Shown: in pieces, positions 34,595 through 42,753 of the stretch
How positions within the stretch are numbered: the first letter of the stretch is position 1
Layout: the number at the start of each line of letters is the position of its first letter
From: Acidobacteriota bacterium
GTDB taxonomy: Bacteria; Acidobacteriota; Terriglobia; Terriglobales; Acidobacteriaceae
NCBI GenBank assembly: GCA_013289795.1
Contig: JABCZH010000013.1
Location: 1-64,000 of the forward strand
Length of the DNA: 64,000 bases
Direction: 5' to 3'
Notes under the pieces: generated by a model
What the model was told of the DNA's origin: nothing
Seen by the model: only the letters and a program-made list of their open reading frames with translations
The model's database searches: none
Position numbers and translations under genes: made by a program

Positions 34595-35563
34595 ATGGAA
34601 AAAGTCCTCAATCAGCAAGAAATTGATGCCATGGTCCGCGACGCCCGTGGCGGTGCCGCCGGTGCCAAGTCAGCGGTGGTCACACCTTGGGATGTGCGGC
34701 AAGCGGGTCAAATGGGACGGGAACAAGTGCAATCCATCAGCGACTTGCACGAAAGTTTTGCCCGCAACCTGACCCAGGCCGTGGCCGGTTATCTGCGGGT
34801 AGAGTTCAAAGCCGCACTGGTGTCGGCCGAGCACCTGGCCTACAGGGAATTTCTGCAGCGGGTTCCCGAGGTCAGCTATGTGGCCACCTGCGCCCTGGCG
34901 CCGGTGGGCGCGATCGCGCTGCTGCAGATGGATTCGACGGTGGCCTTCCCCTTGATCGATGTGTTGCTCGGCGGCGAAGGCCGGAGCGCGCCGCCGGAGC
35001 GGCAGGTCACGGCCATCGAGGAGCAGATTCTGGAGACGGTGATGCGCATCATCTGTCGCGAACTGCAAACCGCGTGGCAAATGCTGGCGCTGCAGTTTGT
35101 TTTTGAGCAACGGCAGGCGGCCGCCCAACTCCAGCACCTGATGCCGGTGGACGAGCGAACGCTTTCGCTTAGTTTCGAACTCAGCGTGGCCGAGAGCCGG
35201 GGAACACTGAACCTGGTCTTTCCCGCGATCGTCTCCAATGCACTGCTCCGAAAAATGGCGGCTCAGCTGGGCCGCACCCGACGCCGCATCCAGCCCGACT
35301 CGCAGCGCGTGCTGGCGCGCTTGCTGGAATGCCCCTTCACCCTCGAGCTCGGGGCAAGAATTGCGAATGTTCCTCTGCGGGAGCTGATGCGTTTGTCTCC
35401 CGGCCAGCTGTTGCTCCTGGGTGCCTCCGTGGAACAGCCGGCAGAATTACAAGCGGCGGGCCATGCCATGTTTACTGCGATGCCCGCGCGACGCGGCGCT
35501 TCCCGAGTAGCGCAAGTGCTTAAGCTTTGCCCAGTTGATCCACCGAACGGAACCACCCGATGA
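34595..35563 (+). CDS. fliM: Flagellar motor switch protein FliM
   Basis: 322 residues. The N-terminal EXLNQQEIDAMV matches the CheY-phosphate binding peptide (LSQxEIDxLL). The middle domain has the FliG-binding loop LLGGEGRSAPPERQVTAIE, corresponding to GGxG and the following helix. The C-terminal SpoA domain spans about 240-310. FliM forms the C-ring wall and receives the chemotaxis signal, which fits the cheY gene 3 kb downstream. The stop overlaps the next FliN-type gene by ATGA. Confidence 0.93.
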   Translation: MEKVLNQQEIDAMVRDARGGAAGAKSAVVTPWDVRQAGQMGREQVQSISDLHESFARNLTQAVAGYLRVEFKAALVSAEHLAYREFLQRVPEVSYVATCALAPVGAIALLQMDSTVAFPLIDVLLGGEGRSAPPERQVTAIEEQILETVMRIICRELQTAWQMLALQFVFEQRQAAAQLQHLMPVDERTLSLSFELSVAESRGTLNLVFPAIVSNALLRKMAAQLGRTRRRIQPDSQRVLARLLECPFTLELGARIANVPLRELMRLSPGQLLLLGASVEQPAELQAAGHAMFTAMPARRGASRVAQVLKLCPVDPPNGTTR

Positions 35564-36444
35564 CCCGCGAACCTATTGCTCCGTCTCCGGCATCCGAACT
35601 GTCCCCGGATGGCGATGCTGGACAGTTTTCTCAACTGTGGGCCGACAGTCTGGCCCAGGTGCTGGGCCAGATTGCGACTGCGCCTCTGCCGGTTAAGACG
35701 CTGGCGGAGATGCCGGCGGAGGTTCCGGCGCCCGACGCCAACGACATCCAGATGATCGTTGTGGCAGCGGGGTCTCTGCGCGGGGAAATGAGTCTGCGGA
35801 TCCCCAAAGTTTCGGGGCTCGGCATGGCGCGACTCTTCCTGGGAGAGCCTCAGGACGCAGCGGCCGAATTTCAGCCCGATCATGGGCAGGCTTTGGAGGA
35901 ATTGCTGCGTCAGGTCGCCGGTCATGTGGCCACGGCAGTGAAACCCCGTTGGGGGGAAGTGCAGTTCCAGGTGCAAACTGCGCCTGCGCCTTCATGGGCT
36001 GCCGGGGCTAGCGGCTGGTGGGGTTCGACTGGTGCGACTCCCTGCCCGGTCTGGGTGGAGTGGAAACTGAGTGCCGCGCTACATACGGCACTGGTCGCAG
36101 CAGCGCAACCGAAAGTGGATGCGCCCGTGGAAGCGCCTGGTCTGACTGACAGTCGTGTTCCCCCCATCGGCGCTGCTGGGCTGGGCAATCTCGATTTGCT
36201 GATGGACGTCGCTCTCGAAGTGACCTTGCGATTCGGCCAGCGCAGCCTCTTGTTGCGAGAGATTCTCGAATTGGGAGCAGGATCGGTGGTGGAACTGGAT
36301 CGCAAGATTGGGGAACCCGCCGACCTGCTGCTGGACGGCAGAATTGTGGCCCGAGGCGAGGTGGTGGTGGTGGACGGAAAATACGGCCTGCGTGTGCTCG
36401 AGGTAGTCACCCCGGCCATAGGTGTACTGCGAGGGGAAGCATAG
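35560..36444 (+). CDS. fliN: FliN/FliY-like switch protein with extended N-terminal domain
   Basis: 294 residues, about twice a typical FliN. The C-terminal domain (about 210-290) is a SpoA/FliN domain: LDLLMDVALEVTLRFGQRSLLLREILEL (hallmark DVxLxVTVxLGxxxxxLxEIL), then LDRKIGEPADLLLDG and VARGEVVVVDGKYGLRV. The N-terminal part has LRGEMSLRIP and ALEELLRQVAGHVATAV, which loosely resembles one half of a CheC phosphatase, as in FliY of Bacillus. The CheC-like catalytic Asn is replaced by Gln, so phosphatase activity is doubtful. It overlaps fliM by ATGA. Confidence 0.85.
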   Translation: MTREPIAPSPASELSPDGDAGQFSQLWADSLAQVLGQIATAPLPVKTLAEMPAEVPAPDANDIQMIVVAAGSLRGEMSLRIPKVSGLGMARLFLGEPQDAAAEFQPDHGQALEELLRQVAGHVATAVKPRWGEVQFQVQTAPAPSWAAGASGWWGSTGATPCPVWVEWKLSAALHTALVAAAQPKVDAPVEAPGLTDSRVPPIGAAGLGNLDLLMDVALEVTLRFGQRSLLLREILELGAGSVVELDRKIGEPADLLLDGRIVARGEVVVVDGKYGLRVLEVVTPAIGVLRGEA

Positions 36445-36445
36445 G

Positions 36446-37360
36446 ATGTCGAACCCCATGAGCTGGAGGTCATTCTTCCGCAGCCCCTGCGAGGCTGCGG
36501 CTCCCCCGTGTGGAGACATGGACTGCAGTTCCACCCGAAGGCTATGGCGGCGATTCCGCTGGCGTCACGGCACCATCCGTCTACACGACTCTCTGTACTG
36601 TGCCCCCTCCTGTTTCGAAGCTGCCGCTCGTCAACGGTTCGCGCAGCTATGCGTGGCCACCATCCCCGCCGCTCCCATGCGCCACCGCGTGCCGCTGGGC
36701 TTGCTGATGATTTCCCGCGAGCAGTTGACCAACCAGCAGTTGCGGTCGGCCCTGGAAGCGCAGCGGGGCAACGGTCGTCAGCGATTGGGGGAGTGGCTGG
36801 AGCGACTGGGGTATGCCACCGAGCGGCAAGTCACGGCAGCGCTCGCACAGCAATGGGCTTGCCCAGTGCTGGCTTCCAAGACAATCTGTGATCCGAACTG
36901 CCTCCGGCTGTTGCCCTACCACATGCTGGAAAACTCCCGGATTTTGCCGGTGCAATTTGTGCCGTCTACGCGCATGTTCCACTTGGCGTTCAGTGACGGC
37001 ATTGATTACAGCGCGCTCTACGCGATTGGACAGATGCTCGATTGCCGCACTCAAGCTTGTCTTGCCACCCGCAGTGCCGTGGGTCAGGCTTTGCAACTCA
37101 TCGGGCACGAGCGCCGGCCCCGGGAACTGTTATTCGAGGGCTGGCGAGATGCTGCAGAGATGGCCCGAATCACCTGCGGATATGTGCTCAAACTGGGAGC
37201 TGAGGCCGTTCGCATGGTGGGCTGCGCGGGCTTCATCTGGGCGCGCCTTTCCACCGGTCCCGATGTTGCGAACCTGCTCTTCCCCCGGTCTGCGGAGACC
37301 CCACTGACGGCAGATCTGGGTCGTGACTCCTCCGGCGTACCTTTGCCAATCACTGGATAA
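36446..37360 (+). CDS. MshEN-type (GspE N-terminal) protein with Cys cluster, possible c-di-GMP sensor for the switch
   Basis: 304 residues with no ATPase domain. Residues 80-155 form an MshEN/T2SSE N-terminal domain: PLGLLMISREQLTNQQLRSA is the first half-motif and RLGEWLERLGYATERQVTAA (113-132) the second, followed by QQWACPVL. This tandem RLGxxLxxxG-LxxxQ pattern binds cyclic di-GMP in MshE. Before it, Cys22, Cys27, Cys52 and Cys56 are spaced like a zinc ribbon. The C-terminal half is helical and unassigned. GAGGGG precedes the ATG, 1 base after the fliN/Y stop. Its place between switch and cheY genes suggests motor control; the ligand is inferred. Confidence 0.65.
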   Translation: MSNPMSWRSFFRSPCEAAAPPCGDMDCSSTRRLWRRFRWRHGTIRLHDSLYCAPSCFEAAARQRFAQLCVATIPAAPMRHRVPLGLLMISREQLTNQQLRSALEAQRGNGRQRLGEWLERLGYATERQVTAALAQQWACPVLASKTICDPNCLRLLPYHMLENSRILPVQFVPSTRMFHLAFSDGIDYSALYAIGQMLDCRTQACLATRSAVGQALQLIGHERRPRELLFEGWRDAAEMARITCGYVLKLGAEAVRMVGCAGFIWARLSTGPDVANLLFPRSAETPLTADLGRDSSGVPLPITG

Positions 37361-37490
37361 GTCACCGGGTAAAGTCCTTTGCCGCCCCGCCGATGGAGCC
37401 AGAGACAGCCGCCGAACCCTTGGCAACAGAGTTCCCTACTCGCAGTCAGCAGCCGCAGCCCGGTGGTCCGGTTGTCGCCAGCGGAGGCCC

Positions 37491-37874
37491 ATGAACAAAG
37501 TACGTGCGCTAATCGTCGACGACTCTTCGGTAATGCGGAAAATCGTGGAACGCTCGCTACGCCAGGCTGGGCTTGACCTCTCTGAAGTGCGAGAGGCCGG
37601 CAACGGCGTCGAGGGTTTGGGGGCATTGAAAGACAGCGGTGTCGATCTCATTCTCTGCGACATCAACATGCCGGTCATGGACGGGGTTGAATTCCTGCGC
37701 CAGCTGCAAGGTCAGGAACACGCCAAAGGGGTTCCGGTGGTGATGATCACGACTGAAGGCAGTGAGTCCCATGTGGTGCAGGCGCTATCGCTCGGTGCCC
37801 GAGGCTATATCCGCAAGCCGTTTACTCCGGAACAGGTGAAGGAACACGTGATTCCACTTCTGGAAAAGAAATGA
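37491..37874 (+). CDS. cheY: CheY-like single-domain response regulator
   Basis: 127 residues, receiver domain only. It has the acidic pair VDDSSVMRKIV (residues 10-11), phospho-acceptor Asp in LILCDINMPVMDG near residue 55, Thr in MITTEGSE and Lys in IRKPFTPEQVKEHV. CheY-phosphate binds FliM and FliN to change rotation. GCGGAGG lies 4 bases before ATG 37491. The 130 bases before it (37361-37490) hold no recognised signal. The stop overlaps cheX by ATGA, pairing signal and phosphatase. Confidence 0.9.
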   Translation: MNKVRALIVDDSSVMRKIVERSLRQAGLDLSEVREAGNGVEGLGALKDSGVDLILCDINMPVMDGVEFLRQLQGQEHAKGVPVVMITTEGSESHVVQALSLGARGYIRKPFTPEQVKEHVIPLLEKK

Positions 37875-38359
37875 ACGGTGCTGATCAAGCCGCGGCGTCC
37901 TCCCCCGAGGCCTTCCCGGACTGGCAGCCTTTGCTTGAATTGGCCGCCCGCGAAGTTTTTGAACTCATGCTGAACTGCAAGCTAGAAAGCCACGGGGACT
38001 TGGAGTCATCCTCTGGTGAACTGATCGCCATGGTTGGGCTGGCTGGTCAGCTTCGCGGCCTCGTTAGTCTGCGGTGCACCGCCAAGACAGCGGCATTGTT
38101 GGCGTCCCGCATGCTGGGAGCCGAAATCCCGCAGGAAGATCAGCGAGTGTTCGACGCCGCCGGCGAGATCAGTAACATGGTCGCCGGCAACTTCAAGAAC
38201 AAGCTGACAGGTATTGCAGACAAATGCATGCTGTCTGTTCCTACCGTCATTATCGGGTCGAACTACAACTGTCACTCCATGGCCGACCGCGCTCCGTTGC
38301 GAGTGACCATGCTATTCGAAGGCGCGCCGCTGACCGTCACACTGGAAATCCACAGCTAG
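37871..38359 (+). CDS. cheX: CheX-like chemotaxis phosphatase
   Basis: 162 residues of the CheC/CheX/FliY family. The catalytic helix is DAAGEISNMVAGNFKNKL, with the ExxN pair (Glu and Asn in GEISNMVAGN) that positions water for CheY-phosphate hydrolysis. Other family features are GLAGQLRGLVSLRC and the later MSVPTVIIGSN-like LSVPTVIIGSNYN. A single catalytic motif fits CheX rather than CheC. It overlaps cheY by 4 bases and probably resets that regulator. Confidence 0.85.
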   Translation: MNGADQAAASSPEAFPDWQPLLELAAREVFELMLNCKLESHGDLESSSGELIAMVGLAGQLRGLVSLRCTAKTAALLASRMLGAEIPQEDQRVFDAAGEISNMVAGNFKNKLTGIADKCMLSVPTVIIGSNYNCHSMADRAPLRVTMLFEGAPLTVTLEIHS

Positions 38360-38559
38360 CATAACGGTGTGCCCGCCGGGCAGCCTTTGCCTGTCCGAAG
38401 GTGCTTTCCCGGCAAGACTTTCCCGCTGGGGCGCAGCCGTCATGTCCGAATCGCCCCTCACGACAGTTGAAATGCGTTGTTCCCAGAACTACTTATGTAT
38501 TGGCGCGACTAAAACCGTGGTTGGCGCAAGGCGTGCTTGAACTCCTGCGGAGAAGCAGA
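38360..38559 (+). other. Intergenic region upstream of flgF
   Basis: This 200-base gap separates cheX from flgF. It contains a GCCC-GCC-GGGC hairpin near 38370-38380 without a T-run and the possible sigma-54 promoter at 38522-38537. An in-frame ATG-like start exists upstream of flgF, but the region does not encode rod-protein sequence. Confidence 0.4.
38522..38537 (+). promoter_or_regulatory. Possible sigma-54 promoter upstream of flgF
   Basis: TGGCGCAAGGCGTGCT keeps TGGC at -24 and GC at -12 with the required 10-base interval; the -12 element GTGCT is imperfect. The predicted start near 38548 falls just before the GGAGAAG ribosome site of flgF. It would separate flgFGAHIJ from the switch operon. 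Confidence 0.4.
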
Positions 38560-39294
38560 GTGGACAGTGGATACTACGCAGCTTGCGCGGGACTCAGCGC
38601 ACAGACTCAGGCCTTGGACCTCATCGCCAATAACGTCGCGAACCTCAACACCACCGGTTATCGGGCGCAGCAACAAACCTTCCAATCACTGGTGGCCAGG
38701 GCATCCGGAGAGTTCGCCAGTCCCCTGAACCGCGCTCTCAATAACTTCAACGTGTTGGGCGATACGCGGACAGACCTGAGCAGTGGCACTCTGCAGGCGA
38801 CGGGTAATGCTCCCGACCTGGGGATCGAAGGGGACGGTTTCTTCGTGGTGCAGACTCAAGCGGGCCCGACATACACTCGAAACGGCAACTTCCAGATCTC
38901 CACCAATGGCCAGCTCCAGACCCAGGCGGGCAACCCGGTCCTGGGAGAGCAAGGACCGATTACCGTCCCCAGTGGGCCGCTTTCGATCAGCGCCGACGGC
39001 ACCCTATCGGTGAATGGCGCGTTGGTTGACAAGTTGCGCCTGGTCGAATTTGCCTCAGGCACCTCGCCGGTTGCGGTGGGTGCTTCTTACTACTCGGCGC
39101 CCGACAACGCATTGCATCCTGCCGCTCATTCCTCCGTCCGGCAGGGCATGCTCGAAGCCTCGAATGTAAATCCGGTCACGGCCGTAGTAGACCTGCTCGC
39201 GATACAGCGCCGTGCAGAGATGCTGGAACGAGCCATGTCGGCGTTCTATTCCACCTTTAACAAGGTTGCAGCCAACGATCTTCCACACGTCTAG
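38560..39294 (+). CDS. flgF: Flagellar rod protein FlgF
   Basis: 244 residues. The start is GTG 38560, with GGAG about 7 bases upstream, because the rod signature begins at once: YYAACAGLSAQTQALDLIAN and NVANLNTTGYRAQQ (hallmark NNVANxxTxGYR). The GDGFFVVQTQ and YTRNGNFQ motifs and the C-terminal LEASNVNPVTAVVDLLAIQR helix are all present. FlgF belongs to the proximal rod next to FlgG. flgG follows after 8 bases. FlgF versus FlgG was decided by order and by the divergent C-terminal helix. Confidence 0.88.
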   Translation: MDSGYYAACAGLSAQTQALDLIANNVANLNTTGYRAQQQTFQSLVARASGEFASPLNRALNNFNVLGDTRTDLSSGTLQATGNAPDLGIEGDGFFVVQTQAGPTYTRNGNFQISTNGQLQTQAGNPVLGEQGPITVPSGPLSISADGTLSVNGALVDKLRLVEFASGTSPVAVGASYYSAPDNALHPAAHSSVRQGMLEASNVNPVTAVVDLLAIQRRAEMLERAMSAFYSTFNKVAANDLPHV

Positions 39295-39302
39295 GAGAAC
39301 CA

Positions 39303-40094
39303 ATGTTTCGAGCCTTGTATAGCGCCGCCAGCGGCATGAGTGCCCAGCAGAATAACCTGGACAATATTGCCAACAACCTAGCCAACTCGAGCACGGCCGG
39401 TTTTCGCCGGCGGCGCCTGCAGTTTCAGGATCTGATCTACCAGAATCTAGTGATGCCGGGCGCCGCGGCCACTGAGCAGACCACGCTGGTCGCAGGCTTG
39501 CAGATCGGACTCGGCACCCGCACTGCCGCCTCCGAGGTAGTCCAACTGCAAGGCGATTTGAGTGCCACCGGCAATCCCCTGGATCTCGCGATTCAAGGCA
39601 ATGGATTCTTTCAAGTCACCTTGCCCACGGGCGACACCGCCTACACGCGTAGTGGAGAGTTTCACATGGATGCGCAGGGCAATGTGGTGACCGCCGACGG
39701 CAATCCCCTCACCCCGGGAATTACTATTCCGCCTGGCGTCACCTCCATCACGGTCGGTTCCGATGGCACTGTGAGCGTCACCCAGGCCGGCCAGCAAGCG
39801 GCGCAGCAAGTGGGATCGATACAGCTTGCGCTCTTCCCCAACGCTGGAGGACTGAACAGCGTCGGCGGCAACCTCTTCCTTGCCACTACTGCCTCGGGCG
39901 ATCCCATAGCCGGCACTCCCGGAGGCAGCGATGGCCTGGGCTCGATTCAGCAGGGATTCCTCGAACAATCCAACGTGGACGTGGTGGAGGAATTCGTTCA
40001 GATGATTCTGGCGCAACGTTCCTACGAAGCCAGTTCACGAGTTGTGCAGTCGGCAGATCAAATGCTGCAACAGCTCAATAACCTCTCACGCTGA
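39303..40094 (+). CDS. flgG: Flagellar distal rod protein FlgG
   Basis: 263 residues, exact FlgG size. It opens with MFRALYSAASGMSAQQNNLD and NIANNLANSSTAGFRRRR (hallmark MxRALYxAxxGMxAQQ, then NNLANxxTxGFK). QGNGFFQVTLP and YTRSGEFHMDAQGN follow, and the C-terminus is FLEQSNVDVVEEFVQMILAQ plus RSYE. FlgG forms the drive-shaft rod. AGGAGA lies 6 bases before the ATG. flgA follows after 8 bases. Confidence 0.93.
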   Translation: MFRALYSAASGMSAQQNNLDNIANNLANSSTAGFRRRRLQFQDLIYQNLVMPGAAATEQTTLVAGLQIGLGTRTAASEVVQLQGDLSATGNPLDLAIQGNGFFQVTLPTGDTAYTRSGEFHMDAQGNVVTADGNPLTPGITIPPGVTSITVGSDGTVSVTQAGQQAAQQVGSIQLALFPNAGGLNSVGGNLFLATTASGDPIAGTPGGSDGLGSIQQGFLEQSNVDVVEEFVQMILAQRSYEASSRVVQSADQMLQQLNNLSR

Positions 40095-40102
40095 GGATTC
40101 TG

Positions 40103-40918
40103 GTGAAATTCGCGACTGACAACTCGTGGCTGGAATGGACGCTGCTGGCGGTGCTGGCACTCGCCACCGAATACGGAGCGGGACAGACCGCAGTCCAGCT
40201 CCAGGACGCTAGCGTGGCACGCGACACCATTCGGCTTTCCGACCTCTTGCCGGCGAGGGCTCCAAGCGAGATGCGGCGGGCCGGCGAACAGATCGAGCTT
40301 GGACGAACTCCACTGTGCCACACCATCCGGTCCTTCGAGAAGGTCGACATTGAAAGGCGAACATCCTTATGGCCGGTGCTGCAGGGACTCACGCTTTCCG
40401 GTCCCGTCTCAGTTCAGCGGACCTGCTTTCCCATTCGCCGCGAAGCGTTGCAGCAAGTGATCTCTGAATTCGCACAACAGAAAGGCCTGGCATTGATGGA
40501 GTTCCCGCTGCGCTGGTCCGAGGTCATTTACGCTTCGCAGGAAAACCCAGCGCTCGAGATCGAGCTGGCGCTTCCCGATCCAGCCCGGCCAGTTTTGCAA
40601 GTGCGTTTGCGCTGCGTGGAACGCACAGTTTGTCCCAGCTTCTGGGTTTCCGTTCCCACAAAGCAGCGACCGCAACTTCTGTATGCTGCGCCGGTTTCTG
40701 CTACACCGGTCCAGCCCAAGGCCGGCAACGAGGCGCTGGTAAAATCCGGCCAACGCGTGATGTTGATTGTCGACGATCCTCCCATGCGTATCCGGTTGCT
40801 GGTTACCTGCCTCCAACGCGGTTCCTTGGGCGAGCAGGTTCGTGCCATGGATCCTTCCACTCACCGGGTATTCCAGGCGGAAGTCACGGGTTCGGGAACT
40901 CTCGTGGCGCATCTTTGA
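40103..40918 (+). CDS. flgA: Flagellar P-ring assembly chaperone FlgA
   Basis: 271 residues. The N-terminal hydrophobic segment (about 10-27, LEWTLLAVLALATEYGAG) is a probable signal peptide. The C-terminal part has the SAF-type fold of FlgA: VKSGQRVMLIVDDPPMRIRL, then GEQVRAMDPSTHRVFQAEV (hallmark V-xxGxxVxl and G-xxxxxxxxxSxxxxxAxV). FlgA works in the periplasm to help FlgI form the P ring. The GTG start follows GAGG. Position between flgG and flgHI supports the call, since this family is weakly conserved. Confidence 0.85.
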   Translation: MKFATDNSWLEWTLLAVLALATEYGAGQTAVQLQDASVARDTIRLSDLLPARAPSEMRRAGEQIELGRTPLCHTIRSFEKVDIERRTSLWPVLQGLTLSGPVSVQRTCFPIRREALQQVISEFAQQKGLALMEFPLRWSEVIYASQENPALEIELALPDPARPVLQVRLRCVERTVCPSFWVSVPTKQRPQLLYAAPVSATPVQPKAGNEALVKSGQRVMLIVDDPPMRIRLLVTCLQRGSLGEQVRAMDPSTHRVFQAEVTGSGTLVAHL

Positions 40919-40935
40919 TTCGGATTCGAGGACTC

Positions 40936-41628
40936 ATGCTAAGAAAGCACTGGCTCGCCGGGTTGATCATTATTTTTCTACCGGTGCCGTTCGCGCTGGG
41001 AAAAGCGAAGAAGATTCAGCGCGAAGATCTGGCCGCATATATCCAGCGTATGCAGCCCCAGGTACCCGAGTTGCCCTCCGGGAGTCCGGGAAGTCTTTGG
41101 ACCGACAATGGCCGTCTGGCGTTTCTGACCGGCGACTTCAAAGCTGGACGAGTCGGCGACTTGATCACCATCGTCGTAGTTCATGACACCACGGCCAATA
41201 ACGCCAATAGTGTCTCCACTGCCCGGACTCTGGCAGCCAGTTCCGGCATAACCGCTCTGGCCGGCAAGTTGAAAACGGGCGGTGTACAGGAACTTTTTTC
41301 GCCCAACTCGTCGCAGGCATTGACCGGCAAGTCGCAAGCTTCGACTACCTCCAGCCTGCAAACGACTCTGAGCGGACGGGTGATGGCCGTGCTCTCGAGT
41401 GACCTTCTGGTCATCGAGGCGGAGCGTCAGCTCACCATGAACAATGAGAATCAAACCATCTTGGTGCGCGGTCTGGTGCGCAGGGGCGATATCGGCCCGG
41501 ATAACACCGTCGCGTCCAATGCCATGGGCGATCTGGAACTGGAGCTTAAAGGCAAGGGCGTGCTCAGCGACGGAACCCGGCCGCCCAACATTGTCGTCCG
41601 CACACTGCTGCGAATTATTGGTTTCTGA
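40936..41628 (+). CDS. flgH: Flagellar L-ring protein FlgH lacking a lipobox
   Basis: 230 residues. The family core is clear: GSLWTDNGRLAFLTGDFKAGRVGDLITIVV (hallmark GSLW and DxRAxxVGDxLTVxI), then LTMNNENQTILVRGLVRRGDIGPDNTVASN and the end VLSDGTRPPNIVVRTLLRIIGF, both typical. FlgH normally is a lipoprotein acylated at a Cys. Here the signal peptide (hydrophobic core about residues 8-20, IIIFLPVPFALGK) contains no Cys at all, so acylation is not possible. FlgH forms the outer-membrane bushing. An in-frame extension upstream overlaps flgA and is discounted. Confidence 0.88.
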   Translation: MLRKHWLAGLIIIFLPVPFALGKAKKIQREDLAAYIQRMQPQVPELPSGSPGSLWTDNGRLAFLTGDFKAGRVGDLITIVVVHDTTANNANSVSTARTLAASSGITALAGKLKTGGVQELFSPNSSQALTGKSQASTTSSLQTTLSGRVMAVLSSDLLVIEAERQLTMNNENQTILVRGLVRRGDIGPDNTVASNAMGDLELELKGKGVLSDGTRPPNIVVRTLLRIIGF

Positions 41629-41636
41629 GATCTGAC

Positions 41637-42749
41637 ATGAATCGCATCCTCAGCTCGTTGCTGTTGCTTCTGCTCTTAAGAACCTTGCCGGCGAAAGCGA
41701 ACGAAACCCGGCAGGAGTCGTTGATCCGCGACGTCACTTCAGTCGAAGGTGTGCGCGACAACCATGTCCTCGGCTATGGAATGGTGGTGGGTCTCAAGGG
41801 CACCGGCGACCGTCAACAGACGATTTTCAGCGTTCAGACCCTGGCCAACATTCTCCAGCACATGGGGGTGCAGATCCCGCCTGCGACAGTGACCGTCAAA
41901 AACGTTGCTGCGGTTTTTGTGACTGCCAACCTGCCGCCGTTCGCCACCCCGGGAACTCGCATTGATGTGACGGTTGCATCCGTTGGCGACGCCAGAAGTC
42001 TGGAGGGAGGCTTGCTCCTGCTCACGCCCCTCTACGCCGCCGATGGCAAGACATACGCTGCCGCCCAGGGTCCGCTCACGCTGGGCGGTTACACCGCAGG
42101 ACGTGGCGGAAACACCAAGCAGGTCAGCCACCCCACCGTCGGACGCATCCCCGGCGGAGGAATTGTAGAGCGTGACAGTTCTCTCGATCTCCACGCCTTG
42201 ACCAAACTCTCCCTGATTTTAAACGAGCCGGACTTCGACACCGCAGGTGAGGTCGCTGGCAGCATCAACAAGGAATTTGGCCAGTCCATCGCTTCGGTCG
42301 TCGACAGCCGCCGGGTCGACATCGACAACACAGCCGCTGGCTCCGGCAGCGTTCCCGCTATCCTCGCGCGGGTGCAAAGCCTCACTGTAGCAGTGCACCA
42401 TCGCGCGCGAGTGGTCGTCAATGAACGTACCGGCACGGTCGTCATGGGCAAGGATGTGCGACTGGGCGCGGTCTCCATCCTGCATGGCACGCTCTCCATC
42501 GTCGTCGCCACCGAGTTGACAGTCTCGCAGCCCAACCCGCTTTCCCGCGGCAAGACCGAGGTAGTTCCGGAACAGACCGTCAAAGCCGAGGAAGCACCGG
42601 CGCGGCGGATCGAGCTGACGGAAGGCGCCAGCGTAGAACAACTGGTCAACGGACTGCAAAGAATCGGAGCCACTGCAACCGACGTGATTGCCATCCTTCA
42701 GGCCATCAAAGCCGCAGGAGCTCTTGAAGCTGATTTGGATGTGATCTGA
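41637..42749 (+). CDS. flgI: Flagellar P-ring protein FlgI
   Basis: 370 residues, standard size. A Leu-rich signal peptide (residues 1-22) is followed by IRDVTSVEGVRDNHVLGYGMVVGLKGTGD in the usual order (hallmark RIKDIaxveGvRxNxLxGYGLVVGLxGTGD). NVAAVFVTANLPPFA, GGLLLLTPLYAADG, and ERTGTVVMGKDVRLG are further family motifs. FlgI polymerises around the rod in the peptidoglycan layer. flgJ begins 4 bases after the stop. Confidence 0.94.
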   Translation: MNRILSSLLLLLLLRTLPAKANETRQESLIRDVTSVEGVRDNHVLGYGMVVGLKGTGDRQQTIFSVQTLANILQHMGVQIPPATVTVKNVAAVFVTANLPPFATPGTRIDVTVASVGDARSLEGGLLLLTPLYAADGKTYAAAQGPLTLGGYTAGRGGNTKQVSHPTVGRIPGGGIVERDSSLDLHALTKLSLILNEPDFDTAGEVAGSINKEFGQSIASVVDSRRVDIDNTAAGSGSVPAILARVQSLTVAVHHRARVVVNERTGTVVMGKDVRLGAVSILHGTLSIVVATELTVSQPNPLSRGKTEVVPEQTVKAEEAPARRIELTEGASVEQLVNGLQRIGATATDVIAILQAIKAAGALEADLDVI

Positions 42750-42753
42750 GCTT

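Noticed and set aside
37361-37490. Gap before cheY considered as a cyclic di-GMP riboswitch
   Set aside because: The GEMM tetraloop, receptor and conserved core bases are not present.
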